Position numbers and translations under genes: made by a program
Source of the DNA: Candidatus Gastranaerophilales bacterium
GTDB taxonomy: Bacteria; Cyanobacteriota; Vampirovibrionia; Gastranaerophilales; Gastranaerophilaceae
Assembly (NCBI GenBank): GCA_944325605.1
Contig: CALVAX010000007.1
Span: 40,863 to 104,862 of the forward strand
Length of the DNA stretch: 64,000 nucleotides
Reading direction: 5' to 3'
Shown: positions 25,624 to 34,767 of the stretch, in pieces
Position numbering within the stretch: position 1 is the first letter of the stretch
Layout: each line of letters begins with the position of its first letter
The notes under the pieces: model-generated
Databases searched by the model: none
Seen by the model: only the letters and a program-made list of their open reading frames with translations
What the model was told of the DNA's origin: nothing

Positions 25624-28600
25624 TTACACATTTATTTTAAACTCTTTCCAGTCTTTTACCGGTTGTTCTGAGAATTGAATACCGTCTTGCAAGGCGTCAA
25701 AGTGTTGTTTCCCGCAATGAATTTTTAATCTTTCAGGACTTCTCAAATCAAACAGGCTTGTTGTACCTTTTGTTTCAAGAACAAAATAAAGTTTTTGTTC
25801 GCCGTCTTTTTCTAAGAACACCGCCCAATCAGGATTATAACTTCCTATAGGTGTTTCAATTTTAAACCTTGGCGGGATTTTGAAGAACATTTTTACATCC
25901 GGATCCTCATCAAGAGATTTTGCAAACCTGCTTTCAACTCCGCTATCATAAATCAGGTAATCGTAAACACTGTGTTCTACCTGAACAGCATTTCTGTCAA
26001 GATTTGCAAGAAGTTCGGCACTGTCAAAAATTTCCTGAACATAATATTCTTCGCCTGCAAGTTTAACATATTTTATGCCGTCAATAGCCAGACTGTGGCG
26101 GTTGCGTGAGATTATCTCAAGTGCTTTTTCATAAAATCCTTGAGGGTTGTTTATAAAATCTTTTATTCTGCCGCTTTCTTGCAATATACGGATTATGTCG
26201 CTCCGTTTTAAAAGTGTTTCGGCTGAAATTAATCTGACAATATCCGGCAGAACTTCATAAAAGCCTGCAATATCCAAACTTCTTCTGTGCATTTCGGTTG
26301 AGGATACTCCGGCATTTTCGAGTTGTATTTCAGCTGTTGATGAAACAAGTTTTGCTTTTGGAATAACCGGCATTTCAGACAGCTCTTTCACGCAGTTTTT
26401 AATTAAAGTTTCAGTGTCTATATTTACTCTGTATGTTGTTTTTTGCTTAATTTTATCCCACAGATCTCTAAATTCAGGGGATAAAATTGCCTGTTTTTTC
26501 AGTCTAACAGTAACTTCTTTATTTGCATCACGAATAACAGGGCGGTTATCGGCTTTTTCTAATGCCTGAATAATTGCACGCTGTGCGGCTTTTGAATAAC
26601 GTTCACTCAAATCAAGTTTACCGGCTTTAAGCTGTGCTTTCATTGTATCTTTTATTTTACCCTCTTTTGAGATTACTTTCATTTCTTTGAGTTCTTCCAT
26701 AATCTCTGAGGCTTGCTCGTGCGTAAAAGTTTTTTCTTCAATACGGGTTTCGACGCATTTAACTTCTTTGAGCTTTTCAAAAGTTACAGGTTCTTGCTGT
26801 TTAAGAATTTTTTTAATTTCTTGTTTAAGTGGCTCTTCGATTTTAGGCAGTTCAAAGTTATCAATTTCACTCTCTACTCTTAAAACTCCTCTCTCATCTA
26901 TGACGTCATTTGCTACAAGTGCCTCATAGACATCAAAGGCAGAGGCTTCATCCATTTGATGTTCAATTTCGACTTTTTCCTCGTAAGTCAAATCCATCAA
27001 AGCACTAAGCTGTAATACACCAAATTTCATACCGGTTTCCTGTTCAATTTCTTTTTGCAGAGTTTCGGCGAATTCAGCAAAACTTTCGTTTGCCATTACG
27101 TGCAGGATGTTTATATTTCTATCTTCAATCCGTTCACCCTGCTGATTTACGCAAAGTCTTAAACCACGTCCGACTTTTTGGCGGCAGGTAAATGTTGATT
27201 TCTGTTCAATTAATGTACAAACCTGAAAAACATTCGGGTTGTCCCAGCCCTCTTTTAAAGCAGAGTGGGAGAAAATAAACCGTAAAGGACAATCAAAAGA
27301 CAATAGCCACTCTTTATCACGCATAATTGTGTTATACGTGTCATCATCTGCAAGGGTATCGCCTTTAGTGTTTTTGTAAATTCCTTTTTTGTCCTGTGAA
27401 AAGTAGCCGTTGTGGGCTTTTTCAATATCTGTATTAAAATAAGTTTTCAGCGGAGCATACTTTTCTTTGCTCATAAGTTCGTTATAGCATTCTTCAAACA
27501 TCTGAGCATAAATCCCTTTTTCGCCAGTTTCAGTACGGTATTTTTTAACCTCATCAATAAAAAATAATGATAAAACTTTTATACCTTTGTCGTGGTAGCG
27601 GAGTTCTTTTTCAAGATGTGCTTCTATTGTTCTGTATATTTGAGCACGCTTAATTATATTTTCATCAATACTTCCGATAGATTTGCCTAGTTTAACTGTT
27701 TCGGAGTTCGTAAATTCCACACATTCAAAACCTTTTGTGCAATCAATGCCTTCAATTGTATAGCCTTCGTACAAACTACGTTTTCCTGAAAGCATAAACA
27801 AATCATCACTGGGCTTGACAGTAATTGTTTTACGTTCTACTTCCCCTGCTTTGCTTTCAATATCCATTTCGATTTTTGCCGTAAATCCGTTTTGGTTTGA
27901 AACTGATTTTAAGTGAATATATGGTTTATTAAAGTCATTAGTTACAGAGTTTGACGAAACACAAATCTGTTTTACAAGTCCCATTTGATATGCATCAACA
28001 GGAGTTAAGCGATAAAGCAGGTTTATTTTTTCTCTGTGAGTTGCACTGTAGCGGAGAACACAAAGCGGATTTAATGATTGAATTGCCTCTTTTGCTTTCG
28101 GCGTATTGTCAACGGATTGCGGTTCGTCAATAATTACAACGGGATTTGTGTCCTGAATGTATCTCATAGCAGTTTCGCCGTTGAGTTTGTCCTGTTCCTG
28201 ATTGATTATGTTTTCTGCTTTTTTAAATGCGTCAATATTTATAATCATTATTTCAATGTTGCCGGATGTTGCAAACTGGCGGACATCCGAAAGTTTAGCA
28301 GAGTTATAAATAAAATATCTGTATGGTATTCCGTCATAAAGGTTTTTAAAATGTTCTTCTGTTACCTGCAAAGATTTAAAAACACCTTCCCTGATAGCAA
28401 CGGATGGAACAACAACAATAAATTTTGAAAATCCGTAACGCTTATTGAGTTCAAGAATTGTTTTTGTGTAAACGTATGTTTTACCCGTTCCGGTTTCCAT
28501 TTCAATAGAAAACTGGCGGCTGTCGTAATCACGAGATAGCTGGAGTTTGTTACGTCTTTGAATTGCGTGCATATTTGCAAGCAGTGTGTCGTTATCTATT

Positions 28601-28764
28601 TCAAGTTTATTGCCGAAACCAAAATCATTTTGAATTAACTTCATCTGATCAGGGTTTCTGTCGATAGAAAATGTAGTTGTTGATTTTTCCTGACCTGTAA
28701 ATAAATCAGCAACCGCATTTACTGCCTCTGTTTGAAATTCTTGATGTTTAAATTTTAGTTTCAT
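25624..28764 (-). CDS. Type III restriction endonuclease, Res subunit
   Basis: 1046 aa. An SF2 helicase-nuclease that translocates after recognition by Mod and cuts unmodified DNA. Motif I is METGTGKTYVYTK (TGTGKT 91-96), motif II IIDEPQSVD (DEPQ rather than the commoner DEPH), motif III RYSATH, and motif VI QKVGRGLRLCV. The C-terminal nuclease site is PDWAVF (from about 978) and LETKG (about 996-1000), a PD-x(n)-ExK core. AGAGG precedes the ATG. It overlaps the upstream membrane-protein gene by 17 bases, so mod, the middle gene and res form one transcript. Confidence 0.95.
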   Translation of the reverse strand: MKLKFKHQEFQTEAVNAVADLFTGQEKSTTTFSIDRNPDQMKLIQNDFGFGNKLEIDNDTLLANMHAIQRRNKLQLSRDYDSRQFSIEMETGTGKTYVYTKTILELNKRYGFSKFIVVVPSVAIREGVFKSLQVTEEHFKNLYDGIPYRYFIYNSAKLSDVRQFATSGNIEIMIINIDAFKKAENIINQEQDKLNGETAMRYIQDTNPVVIIDEPQSVDNTPKAKEAIQSLNPLCVLRYSATHREKINLLYRLTPVDAYQMGLVKQICVSSNSVTNDFNKPYIHLKSVSNQNGFTAKIEMDIESKAGEVERKTITVKPSDDLFMLSGKRSLYEGYTIEGIDCTKGFECVEFTNSETVKLGKSIGSIDENIIKRAQIYRTIEAHLEKELRYHDKGIKVLSLFFIDEVKKYRTETGEKGIYAQMFEECYNELMSKEKYAPLKTYFNTDIEKAHNGYFSQDKKGIYKNTKGDTLADDDTYNTIMRDKEWLLSFDCPLRFIFSHSALKEGWDNPNVFQVCTLIEQKSTFTCRQKVGRGLRLCVNQQGERIEDRNINILHVMANESFAEFAETLQKEIEQETGMKFGVLQLSALMDLTYEEKVEIEHQMDEASAFDVYEALVANDVIDERGVLRVESEIDNFELPKIEEPLKQEIKKILKQQEPVTFEKLKEVKCVETRIEEKTFTHEQASEIMEELKEMKVISKEGKIKDTMKAQLKAGKLDLSERYSKAAQRAIIQALEKADNRPVIRDANKEVTVRLKKQAILSPEFRDLWDKIKQKTTYRVNIDTETLIKNCVKELSEMPVIPKAKLVSSTAEIQLENAGVSSTEMHRRSLDIAGFYEVLPDIVRLISAETLLKRSDIIRILQESGRIKDFINNPQGFYEKALEIISRNRHSLAIDGIKYVKLAGEEYYVQEIFDSAELLANLDRNAVQVEHSVYDYLIYDSGVESRFAKSLDEDPDVKMFFKIPPRFKIETPIGSYNPDWAVFLEKDGEQKLYFVLETKGTTSLFDLRSPERLKIHCGKQHFDALQDGIQFSEQPVKDWKEFKINV

Positions 28765-29200
28765 TTTCCTCTACCAGTTTTATTTCACTAACTAGGCTGC
28801 TAACTCCTTTTTTTAGTTTTACTAAAGTACCTTGCTTTGTATATAAATATACATTTTGTTCTGGAGAATATAGGCTCGATTGATAAGTGTTTTCAGATAT
28901 CGCATAATGAATACCACAGGAAAATTTTGGCGGAATAATTTGTGTATTTTCTAGGGGCATTGTCTGTAATTCAACTGTATCTTTTCCCATCGTCAGCCAC
29001 AGATAACTACCCTTCTCCAATATACAATTTCTTGAAGATTTATTAGTTAAATGAACTCTTATAAAATTTTTATAAACCCAGTATGTACCTTCTAGTTTTT
29101 CTTTTTCTTTAAAAAATCCAAGCGATACAAAAACTGCACCACAAGTGCCTAATGCTATAAAAATATTAATTATCAAATTTAATATATTGTATAATTCCAT
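28748..29200 (-). CDS. Membrane-anchored protein between mod and res
   Basis: 150 aa, no family recognised. One N-terminal hydrophobic helix (about 6-28; IINIFIALGTCGAVFVSLGFF) is followed by a probably beta-rich soluble domain with scattered aromatic residues and two Cys. AAGGT lies 5-9 bases before the ATG. It begins 9 bases after the mod stop and overlaps res by 17 bases, a spacing that implies co-translation with the restriction system. Classical type III systems have no such third gene. It may be an accessory or regulatory subunit, or an unrelated passenger. Confidence 0.7.
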   Translation of the reverse strand: MELYNILNLIINIFIALGTCGAVFVSLGFFKEKEKLEGTYWVYKNFIRVHLTNKSSRNCILEKGSYLWLTMGKDTVELQTMPLENTQIIPPKFSCGIHYAISENTYQSSLYSPEQNVYLYTKQGTLVKLKKGVSSLVSEIKLVEENETKI

Positions 29201-29209
29201 ATTTTTACC

Positions 29210-31087
29210 TTACAATAACTTCATCTCAATATCTTTATCTTTCAGGATGTAATATGCGTTTGAAAGGGCGGTGCTGTCTTTGAAGGCTTGTTCTGAGGAG
29301 ACAATTTTTGCTGGAACAAGCTCGCACATTTCTTTTATATCTTCAGGAGTTATTCCGTCTTTGCCATAGTCAAGACAAATAAGCACTAAGCAATCTTCTC
29401 CTATTGAATACGCTTTTTTGTCGTTAATTTCTGTCGGGATTACTTTGTAATCAAGTGGAATTCCCATTTTTAGCATTACTTCATAGACAACATCCAAGTC
29501 GTTACGGTCGGGCTTGATAGTTTCGTTCAGTAATGAAAATCTTTGGGCAACAACCTGTTCATCTTGTGTAGGTGTGCTGTCCCACTCTACCAAATTGGAT
29601 GTATCTAGTTTAAATACTTTAAAACCTATATCAAGCGGTTTCTTTTCTTCAAATGCAAGTTGACCGTTATTTTCAGTAAGCTTTTTGCCTGCACGTCTTA
29701 TGCGTTCTTTGCCGATGTCACAAATATTTTTGTAGCCGGCTTTGTAGGCTTCGGATTTCTCGTCACAAAGTTCAGGCAGCTGAACTAAAATGAACTGGCG
29801 GTTTCCGCCGTCTTCGGCATTCAACTGCATCACAGCATGGGCGGTTGTTGCTGAGCCTGAGAAAAAATCGAGAATTATGTCATTGTCCTTTGTTGTTGCT
29901 TCAAGAAAAACTTTTACAAGTTCAATTGGTTTTGGATTTTCAAACATATCTTTTGTACTGAACAAGCCGGTTAAAACATTTGAGCCGTCGCCAGTATTTG
30001 CTATATCATATAAAATACTTCTTTGTTTCAAGACTTTCACTTGGTTGGCAAAATATTCTTTTTCGTAAGGTATCCATTTCCCTTCTTTCATTTCCCAATG
30101 TACAAGGTCATTTTGTAATAATTCATTCATTCGTTCTCTACCAACTCTCCAACGTCCATCATTCCCATCTGGAGCTATTGGGAAAGCCTCTGTACCATCA
30201 GGAGCAATTAAACTAAAATACATAGAAGGTCTATCTTCCCTTCTTGCTGTATTCCCCCATTTTGCTAATTTCGTAATTTTAAAATTCCCGCGTTCATCTG
30301 ATTTATTATATTGAGCAACATCTCGAGCTTCTTCTTTGTCATACCATACAAGTTGTTGACTTTTGCGATAAACTACTATGAACTCATGTTCAATTACAAA
30401 ATATTCTTTTGCTTGTCCACCGCCGTCCTTTTTTCTCCATATAAACGAGCCTATATAATTTTCTTCTCCAAAAACTTCATTACAAATTTTTTTTAAATTT
30501 GTTACTTCATTTTCATCAATGGAAATAAATATTACACCGTCATCACGCAAAAGATTTGCTGCCAATCGCAACCTTGGGTACATCATATTCAGCCAGTTTG
30601 TATGAAATCTGCCCATTGTTTCAGGATTTGACTTTGTTGTCTGCTGTGTTACTTCTTTATACTTTGCCATCGGGTCTTTGAAATCATCTTCATATACAAA
30701 GTCGTTGCCCGTATTATACGGCGGGTCGATATAAATCATCTTTACCTTGTTGTAATATGACGACTGCAAAAGTTTCAGCACTTCAAGGTTATCCCCCTCA
30801 ATATAAATATTGTTTGTTGTGTCAAAATTTACACTTTCTTCGGGACATGGTCTTAATGTACCTGTTGAACGTTTTCCCGCTATACGGTAGCATTCAGATT
30901 TGCCTTTCCACTCAAACTTATATTTCTCAAAGTCGTTATCATCATATTCTCCGAATAAAGCCAATAATTTGCTAATATCTAACTTCCCTTCAGAAAAACA
31001 CTGAGGAAAAACAGCTCTAAACTTTTCTAAATCCGCTTTTTCAATATCCATACTCTGTGACGGTATTCTTTCAATATCCTGTGTCAT
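29210..31087 (-). CDS. Type III DNA adenine methyltransferase, Mod subunit
   Basis: 625 aa from the ATG at 31087, preferred because AGGAA lies 6 bases upstream; an in-frame ATG at 31108 would add seven residues. Beta-class order: the catalytic DPPYNTG motif (about 121-127) precedes the SAM-binding DFFSGSATTAHAV motif (about 405-418). EGDNLEVLKLL and KMIYIDPPYN are typical of Mod. The region between about 180 and 390 should hold target recognition. It modifies adenine in an asymmetric site and directs Res. Divergent from higB, with 68 bases between starts. Confidence 0.95.
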   Translation of the reverse strand: MTQDIERIPSQSMDIEKADLEKFRAVFPQCFSEGKLDISKLLALFGEYDDNDFEKYKFEWKGKSECYRIAGKRSTGTLRPCPEESVNFDTTNNIYIEGDNLEVLKLLQSSYYNKVKMIYIDPPYNTGNDFVYEDDFKDPMAKYKEVTQQTTKSNPETMGRFHTNWLNMMYPRLRLAANLLRDDGVIFISIDENEVTNLKKICNEVFGEENYIGSFIWRKKDGGGQAKEYFVIEHEFIVVYRKSQQLVWYDKEEARDVAQYNKSDERGNFKITKLAKWGNTARREDRPSMYFSLIAPDGTEAFPIAPDGNDGRWRVGRERMNELLQNDLVHWEMKEGKWIPYEKEYFANQVKVLKQRSILYDIANTGDGSNVLTGLFSTKDMFENPKPIELVKVFLEATTKDNDIILDFFSGSATTAHAVMQLNAEDGGNRQFILVQLPELCDEKSEAYKAGYKNICDIGKERIRRAGKKLTENNGQLAFEEKKPLDIGFKVFKLDTSNLVEWDSTPTQDEQVVAQRFSLLNETIKPDRNDLDVVYEVMLKMGIPLDYKVIPTEINDKKAYSIGEDCLVLICLDYGKDGITPEDIKEMCELVPAKIVSSEQAFKDSTALSNAYYILKDKDIEMKLL

Positions 31088-31155
31088 ATAAATTCCTATA
31101 TCTTGCACAAAACCATTCTATCACAAAAAAGTTATTATTGTGCTATAATCAATGT

Positions 31156-31437
31156 ATGATAAAGTCTTTTAAATGCAAAGAAACAGAGAAAATATGGAAT
31201 GAAGAGTTTTCAAAAAAACTTCCTCACGATATCCAAAAACGTGCTTTGCAAAAACTAAGAATGTTAAATGCCTCCAATGCCGTAGAAGATTTGAAAATAC
31301 CGCCGAGCAACAGGCTGGAAACTTTATCAGGTGATAGACAGGGGCAATATTCTATCAGAATAAATGATCAGTATCGTATCTGTTTTCGCTGGCTTGATAA
31401 TCATGCGTTTGATGTTGAAATAGTCGACTATCATTAA
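31156..31437 (+). CDS. higB: HigB/RelE-family toxin
   Basis: 93 aa from ATG 31156 (IKSFKCKETEKIWNEEFSKK). The RelE fold signatures are present: KLRMLNASNAVEDLKIPPSN and RLETLSGDRQGQYSIRINDQ-YRICFRW, with a C-terminal VEIVDYH. It would be a ribosome-dependent mRNA interferase. TGC-TATAAT (extended -10, 31144-31149) ends six bases before the ATG, so the mRNA would be leaderless; an upstream open extension to 31057 is therefore not translated. It precedes its antitoxin, the HigBA gene order. Confidence 0.93.
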   Translation: MIKSFKCKETEKIWNEEFSKKLPHDIQKRALQKLRMLNASNAVEDLKIPPSNRLETLSGDRQGQYSIRINDQYRICFRWLDNHAFDVEIVDYH

Positions 31438-31472
31438 GTTTTACGAAGTGTAAAATTAGTTCTTAAGAGGGG

Positions 31473-31501
31473 TTGATTTTACGTGGTACGTACCGTATAA
31501 T
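31473..31501 (+). promoter_or_regulatory. Internal higA promoter with palindromic operator
   Basis: TTGATT (31473-31478), a 17-base spacer and TATAAT (31496-31501). The spacer contains the perfect 10-bp palindrome GGTACGTACC (31485-31494). A repressor bound there would block RNA polymerase, fitting autoregulation by HigA. Confidence 0.65.
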
Positions 31502-31521
31502 ATAAATAGGAGGTCAAAATT

Positions 31522-31815
31522 ATGGCAGAACTAATTGAACTCACGACAGTCGGCGAAATGCTTAAAGAAGAATTTATTGACGCATTCGGTATTACACAGA
31601 ATGCTTTAGCTGCTGCAATTTTTGTACCGCCTAACAGAATTCATCAAATAGTTAAGGGGCAAAGACGAGTTACAGCCGATACTGATTTGCGTCTGACTAA
31701 ATACTTTGGTCTTACGCAAGGGTATTTTTTACGTTATCAAGAAGATTACGAACTCCGTATTGCTAAGCGTAATATCGCTGACGACATTGAAAAAATTGTC
31801 CCGATTAAAGCTTAG
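31522..31815 (+). CDS. higA: HigA antitoxin (XRE family)
   Basis: 97 aa. A helix-turn-helix of the HigA type: GEMLKEEFIDAFGITQNALA, AAIFVPPNRIHQIVKGQRRV and DTDLRLTKYFGLTQGYFL. It neutralises HigB and represses its own promoter. AGGAGG lies 8 bases before the ATG. It has its own promoter 20 bases upstream in addition to read-through from higB, allowing antitoxin excess. Its last 11 coding bases overlap the convergent helicase gene. Confidence 0.93.
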   Translation: MAELIELTTVGEMLKEEFIDAFGITQNALAAAIFVPPNRIHQIVKGQRRVTADTDLRLTKYFGLTQGYFLRYQEDYELRIAKRNIADDIEKIVPIKA

Positions 31816-34387
31816 AAAACATTTGCACTTTGAAATGCGGGCTCATCAGAACATTAAAGTTGTATTCATCCGTCAAATCCGCTATTTCTTTTTCTGTTTC
31901 AACGTCAATCTGTGCTTTATCGTAAAATAGTTTTTCTTCTCGCTGCAACAGGTCTTTTTCCAAAACCTTTATCTGTTTTGTTGTTTTCAGCTCCTCAAGT
32001 TTGTTTGCACAAGCCTGTTTTTTCAAATCTTTTATTTCTGTTTTTATATCGTTCAAATCCGTTTCAAGCTGAGTTTTCTTTCTGCCCGCAACAAGTTTTA
32101 TTTTTTCAACCTCAAAAGCAAATGAGCCTTCCTGACTTTTTATATACTCTTTTATTATCTCATCTTTAGATATTTTTTCATCCAAATTCCCGAAATCTTC
32201 AAGCAAACTGCCAAGCCTTATTTTTTCAAGACTTGTTCGTTCTTCAATTTCAATTACGGGCAAACTTAACAGTTGTCTGCACTTTTCATCCGGCAAAATC
32301 TCTCCGCTTTTTGTCTGTCCGATTAATAAACAACGGCTTGACGAAACATCTTTTGAAGTTATTGCAACGTTATAAAATCCAATCTCGCAAGGCTCAATGT
32401 CCGCATTTACATAAATTTTCGCCTCGGGTGCAATGTTTGTGTCAATTTCTCTCAAAATCCCTTTTGCAAAAGTTGATGTAAAACTTATTCTGCCTGTTTG
32501 AGGTTTGAAATCCTTGCCTAATCCGTATCTTTTGTACCCCTCATAATTTCTCATTCGTCCGTTATCGTTGAACGAAAACAAATACGGGCGTTTATAACCC
32601 TCAACAAGTGTCAAAGTTTTGTTTTCGTCGTCTATTTCGTACCAGTCGGGCTTTATTGTTTCAAAGTAATATTTCACAAGTTCCCAAAGGTCTTTGTTTA
32701 GTTCCTCTGTTTTTTCTTCGATATATGCAGGAGTAACCGTAACTTTATCGGCAATAGATTTTGTAAATGTCGTAAACAATATATCTTCCGAATTTTCAAC
32801 AAGCGGTTCATTTGATTGGCGGTGGGTGGAAAGGTTTTCTTTGAATGCCTGTGCAACTTCATCTCTGTGTCTGAAATCTTTTAGGACTTCTTTTATCTTT
32901 ACATCAAAGTTACCGACAATATCATCCGACATCCCGAAAATCCCGTTAAACTGCAAAGTACGTTTGTTTATAAGTTCCAGCATTCTGACATCTGCAAAAT
33001 TTTCATGGCTTAAAAGATTTATTACAAGCACATCAGAATTCTGTCCCTGTCTGTGACACCTGCAAATCCTCTGCTCCATCTGAATTGAATTGTAAATCAT
33101 ATCGTAATTCACAACTACAGGACAGTATTCTATATCCAGTCCTTTTGCCGCTGTATCCGTTGTTACAAGGATTTCGACATCTTCATCATTACGGAAATTT
33201 TCAAGTGTGTCATTATCTTTGTATTTAAGCGTGTTATACCCGTTTTGTCTGAAAATCATATAAAGGTTATCAAGCGTTGTGTTATTATCAACAAAAACAA
33301 TCGCCTTTTGATTAACTTTCGTTGCTTTCAGGTGGTTAAAAACTGTTTTTAAAATTTTCAAAAGCTGTGTGGTTTTTGAATTAATTTTTATTTCTGATGC
33401 AAATTTTTGAATATGCAGCAGAGCAGCTTTTTCAAGTCCATAAGTTCTTTGAATTGCAGGTGTAAGCATGTTGACAAACGCCTGCGGTGAAGATGAAAGT
33501 GTTTTGAAAAATAACAGGTTAAGGTTGTATTCATCTATTTCGGGGTAGGCAACCTTATCGTCAGAGGCAATATATGTTGAAATAAGTTTATACAGTTCTT
33601 TTTCTTCCTGTATAAGCGGATAATCCACAGTAATCGGCAGTCTGCGTGGAAAATTTACATACTCAGTTGCCTGAGTTTTCAGTGTCCTGAAACAGAATTG
33701 CGAAACCCAGCCTGTTAATTCGGGGTAATTTTCAGGCTTTCTGAAATATCGCTTGTAAAACCAATCAACATCCGGCAAAATACTTTCATCTATAAAATGA
33801 ATTAGCCCGTAAATGTCCCGAATGTCTTTCGTGATAGGTGTCGGAGTTAAAAGTAACTTGTATGCCTCACGTACTGCATCTTTTAATATAACAGTGGTGT
33901 CTTTTGCGTAATTTGCAAGTACATCCGCCTCATCAAAAACCACCAAGTCCCAATCACGTTCTTTTATTTTATCTGCATGCCTAATTGCACAATCGTATGT
34001 TGTCAAAACAATTCCGTCTTCATCAGGGATATTTTTTGTATTATTCCAAAAGACATAAGGGAGTGCAAAATCTGTATCAAGTTTCCGCTTCCACTGTGTT
34101 ACAAGATTTGGCGGAAGAACAACCAAAATGTTTTCCTTGCCCTCATACCACTTTTGTCCTGCAACAAGCAACGCCTCATAAGTTTTACCAAGAGAACCCT
34201 CGTCGCAGAGAATACAACCTTTTAAAAAGTCTGACCTTAATGCAAAACGTGCCGCCGCTATCTGATATGGCAAAATCTTTGCAGTTGATGAGGCATAAAC
34301 AGGCAACAAATTTTTGTCTTTTGACATATCTTCAAGACGCTTCGCCTCTATTAATGCAGAATACCTTGTTAAAAATTTACTGCCCAT
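31805..34387 (-). CDS. SNF2-family helicase-like ATPase of the defence island
   Basis: 860 aa. SF2/SNF2 order is readable: GCILCDEGSLGKTYEALLVA (motif I, with EGSLGKT where DEVGLGKT is usual), ILVVLPPNLVTQWKRKLD (Ia), VVFDEADVL (II), LLTPTPITKD (III, usually LTGTP), TTDTAAKGLDIE (V) and QMEQRICRCHRQGQ (VI, conserved Arg fingers). A C-terminal third rich in Lys/Glu coiled coil (about 770-840) has no clear domain. Related helicases occur in several phage-defence loci. TATATT, six bases before the ATG, suggests a leaderless message. It is not fused to a nuclease. Confidence 0.88.
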   Translation of the reverse strand: MGSKFLTRYSALIEAKRLEDMSKDKNLLPVYASSTAKILPYQIAAARFALRSDFLKGCILCDEGSLGKTYEALLVAGQKWYEGKENILVVLPPNLVTQWKRKLDTDFALPYVFWNNTKNIPDEDGIVLTTYDCAIRHADKIKERDWDLVVFDEADVLANYAKDTTVILKDAVREAYKLLLTPTPITKDIRDIYGLIHFIDESILPDVDWFYKRYFRKPENYPELTGWVSQFCFRTLKTQATEYVNFPRRLPITVDYPLIQEEKELYKLISTYIASDDKVAYPEIDEYNLNLLFFKTLSSSPQAFVNMLTPAIQRTYGLEKAALLHIQKFASEIKINSKTTQLLKILKTVFNHLKATKVNQKAIVFVDNNTTLDNLYMIFRQNGYNTLKYKDNDTLENFRNDEDVEILVTTDTAAKGLDIEYCPVVVNYDMIYNSIQMEQRICRCHRQGQNSDVLVINLLSHENFADVRMLELINKRTLQFNGIFGMSDDIVGNFDVKIKEVLKDFRHRDEVAQAFKENLSTHRQSNEPLVENSEDILFTTFTKSIADKVTVTPAYIEEKTEELNKDLWELVKYYFETIKPDWYEIDDENKTLTLVEGYKRPYLFSFNDNGRMRNYEGYKRYGLGKDFKPQTGRISFTSTFAKGILREIDTNIAPEAKIYVNADIEPCEIGFYNVAITSKDVSSSRCLLIGQTKSGEILPDEKCRQLLSLPVIEIEERTSLEKIRLGSLLEDFGNLDEKISKDEIIKEYIKSQEGSFAFEVEKIKLVAGRKKTQLETDLNDIKTEIKDLKKQACANKLEELKTTKQIKVLEKDLLQREEKLFYDKAQIDVETEKEIADLTDEYNFNVLMSPHFKVQMFSKL

Positions 34388-34418
34388 ACTTAGAATATAG
34401 CATAAACATCTGAAAAAT

Positions 34419-34616
34419 TTACCTAATTAGCATTTCTGCCAATGCCTGCATGCACTCTTTATATGTTGATTGCAGTTGTTTTTGCTCTTTTTCTCTTGCA
34501 CGTTTATCTTTTATTCTTTGCTTTTGTTGTCGCAACTGTTCTATTCTACGTCTATGCCTGTCGTTTTCACTTGCTATCTGACGGTCAACTGATTCTAATT
34601 CAGAATTATCGGACAT
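34419..34616 (-). CDS. Small charged coiled-coil protein
   Basis: 65 aa. Almost entirely Arg/Lys/Gln/Glu-rich helix (about 10-55, REKEQKQLQ), no Cys and no membrane segment. AAAGGAG lies 6 bases before the ATG, and it starts upstream of the helicase on the same strand (31 bases between them). Not recognised; similar small basic coiled coils accompany recombination or mobilisation genes. Confidence 0.55.
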   Translation of the reverse strand: MSDNSELESVDRQIASENDRHRRRIEQLRQQKQRIKDKRAREKEQKQLQSTYKECMQALAEMLIR

Positions 34617-34648
34617 AAAAACTCCTTTATTTAATAAAAAAAGTATAA

Positions 34649-34707
34649 ACCAAAAACGACCGTTAACCGTTGGTAAATCTATAAACCGAAAAGGGTCGTG
34701 TTTTGGT
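34649..34707. promoter_or_regulatory. Inverted repeat upstream of serine recombinase
   Basis: ACCAAAAACGACC (34649-34661) and GGTCGTGTTTTGGT (34694-34707) are complementary apart from one extra base, with a 32-base centre. They sit between two divergently transcribed genes, just before the recombinase. It could be the recombinase's binding (res-like) site or an operator. Confidence 0.5.
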
Positions 34708-34767
34708 TGATAGATGTGTAAAATAAAAGTAGGAATAATGCGTTTTTAGTTCACAGGAGGCATTTTT

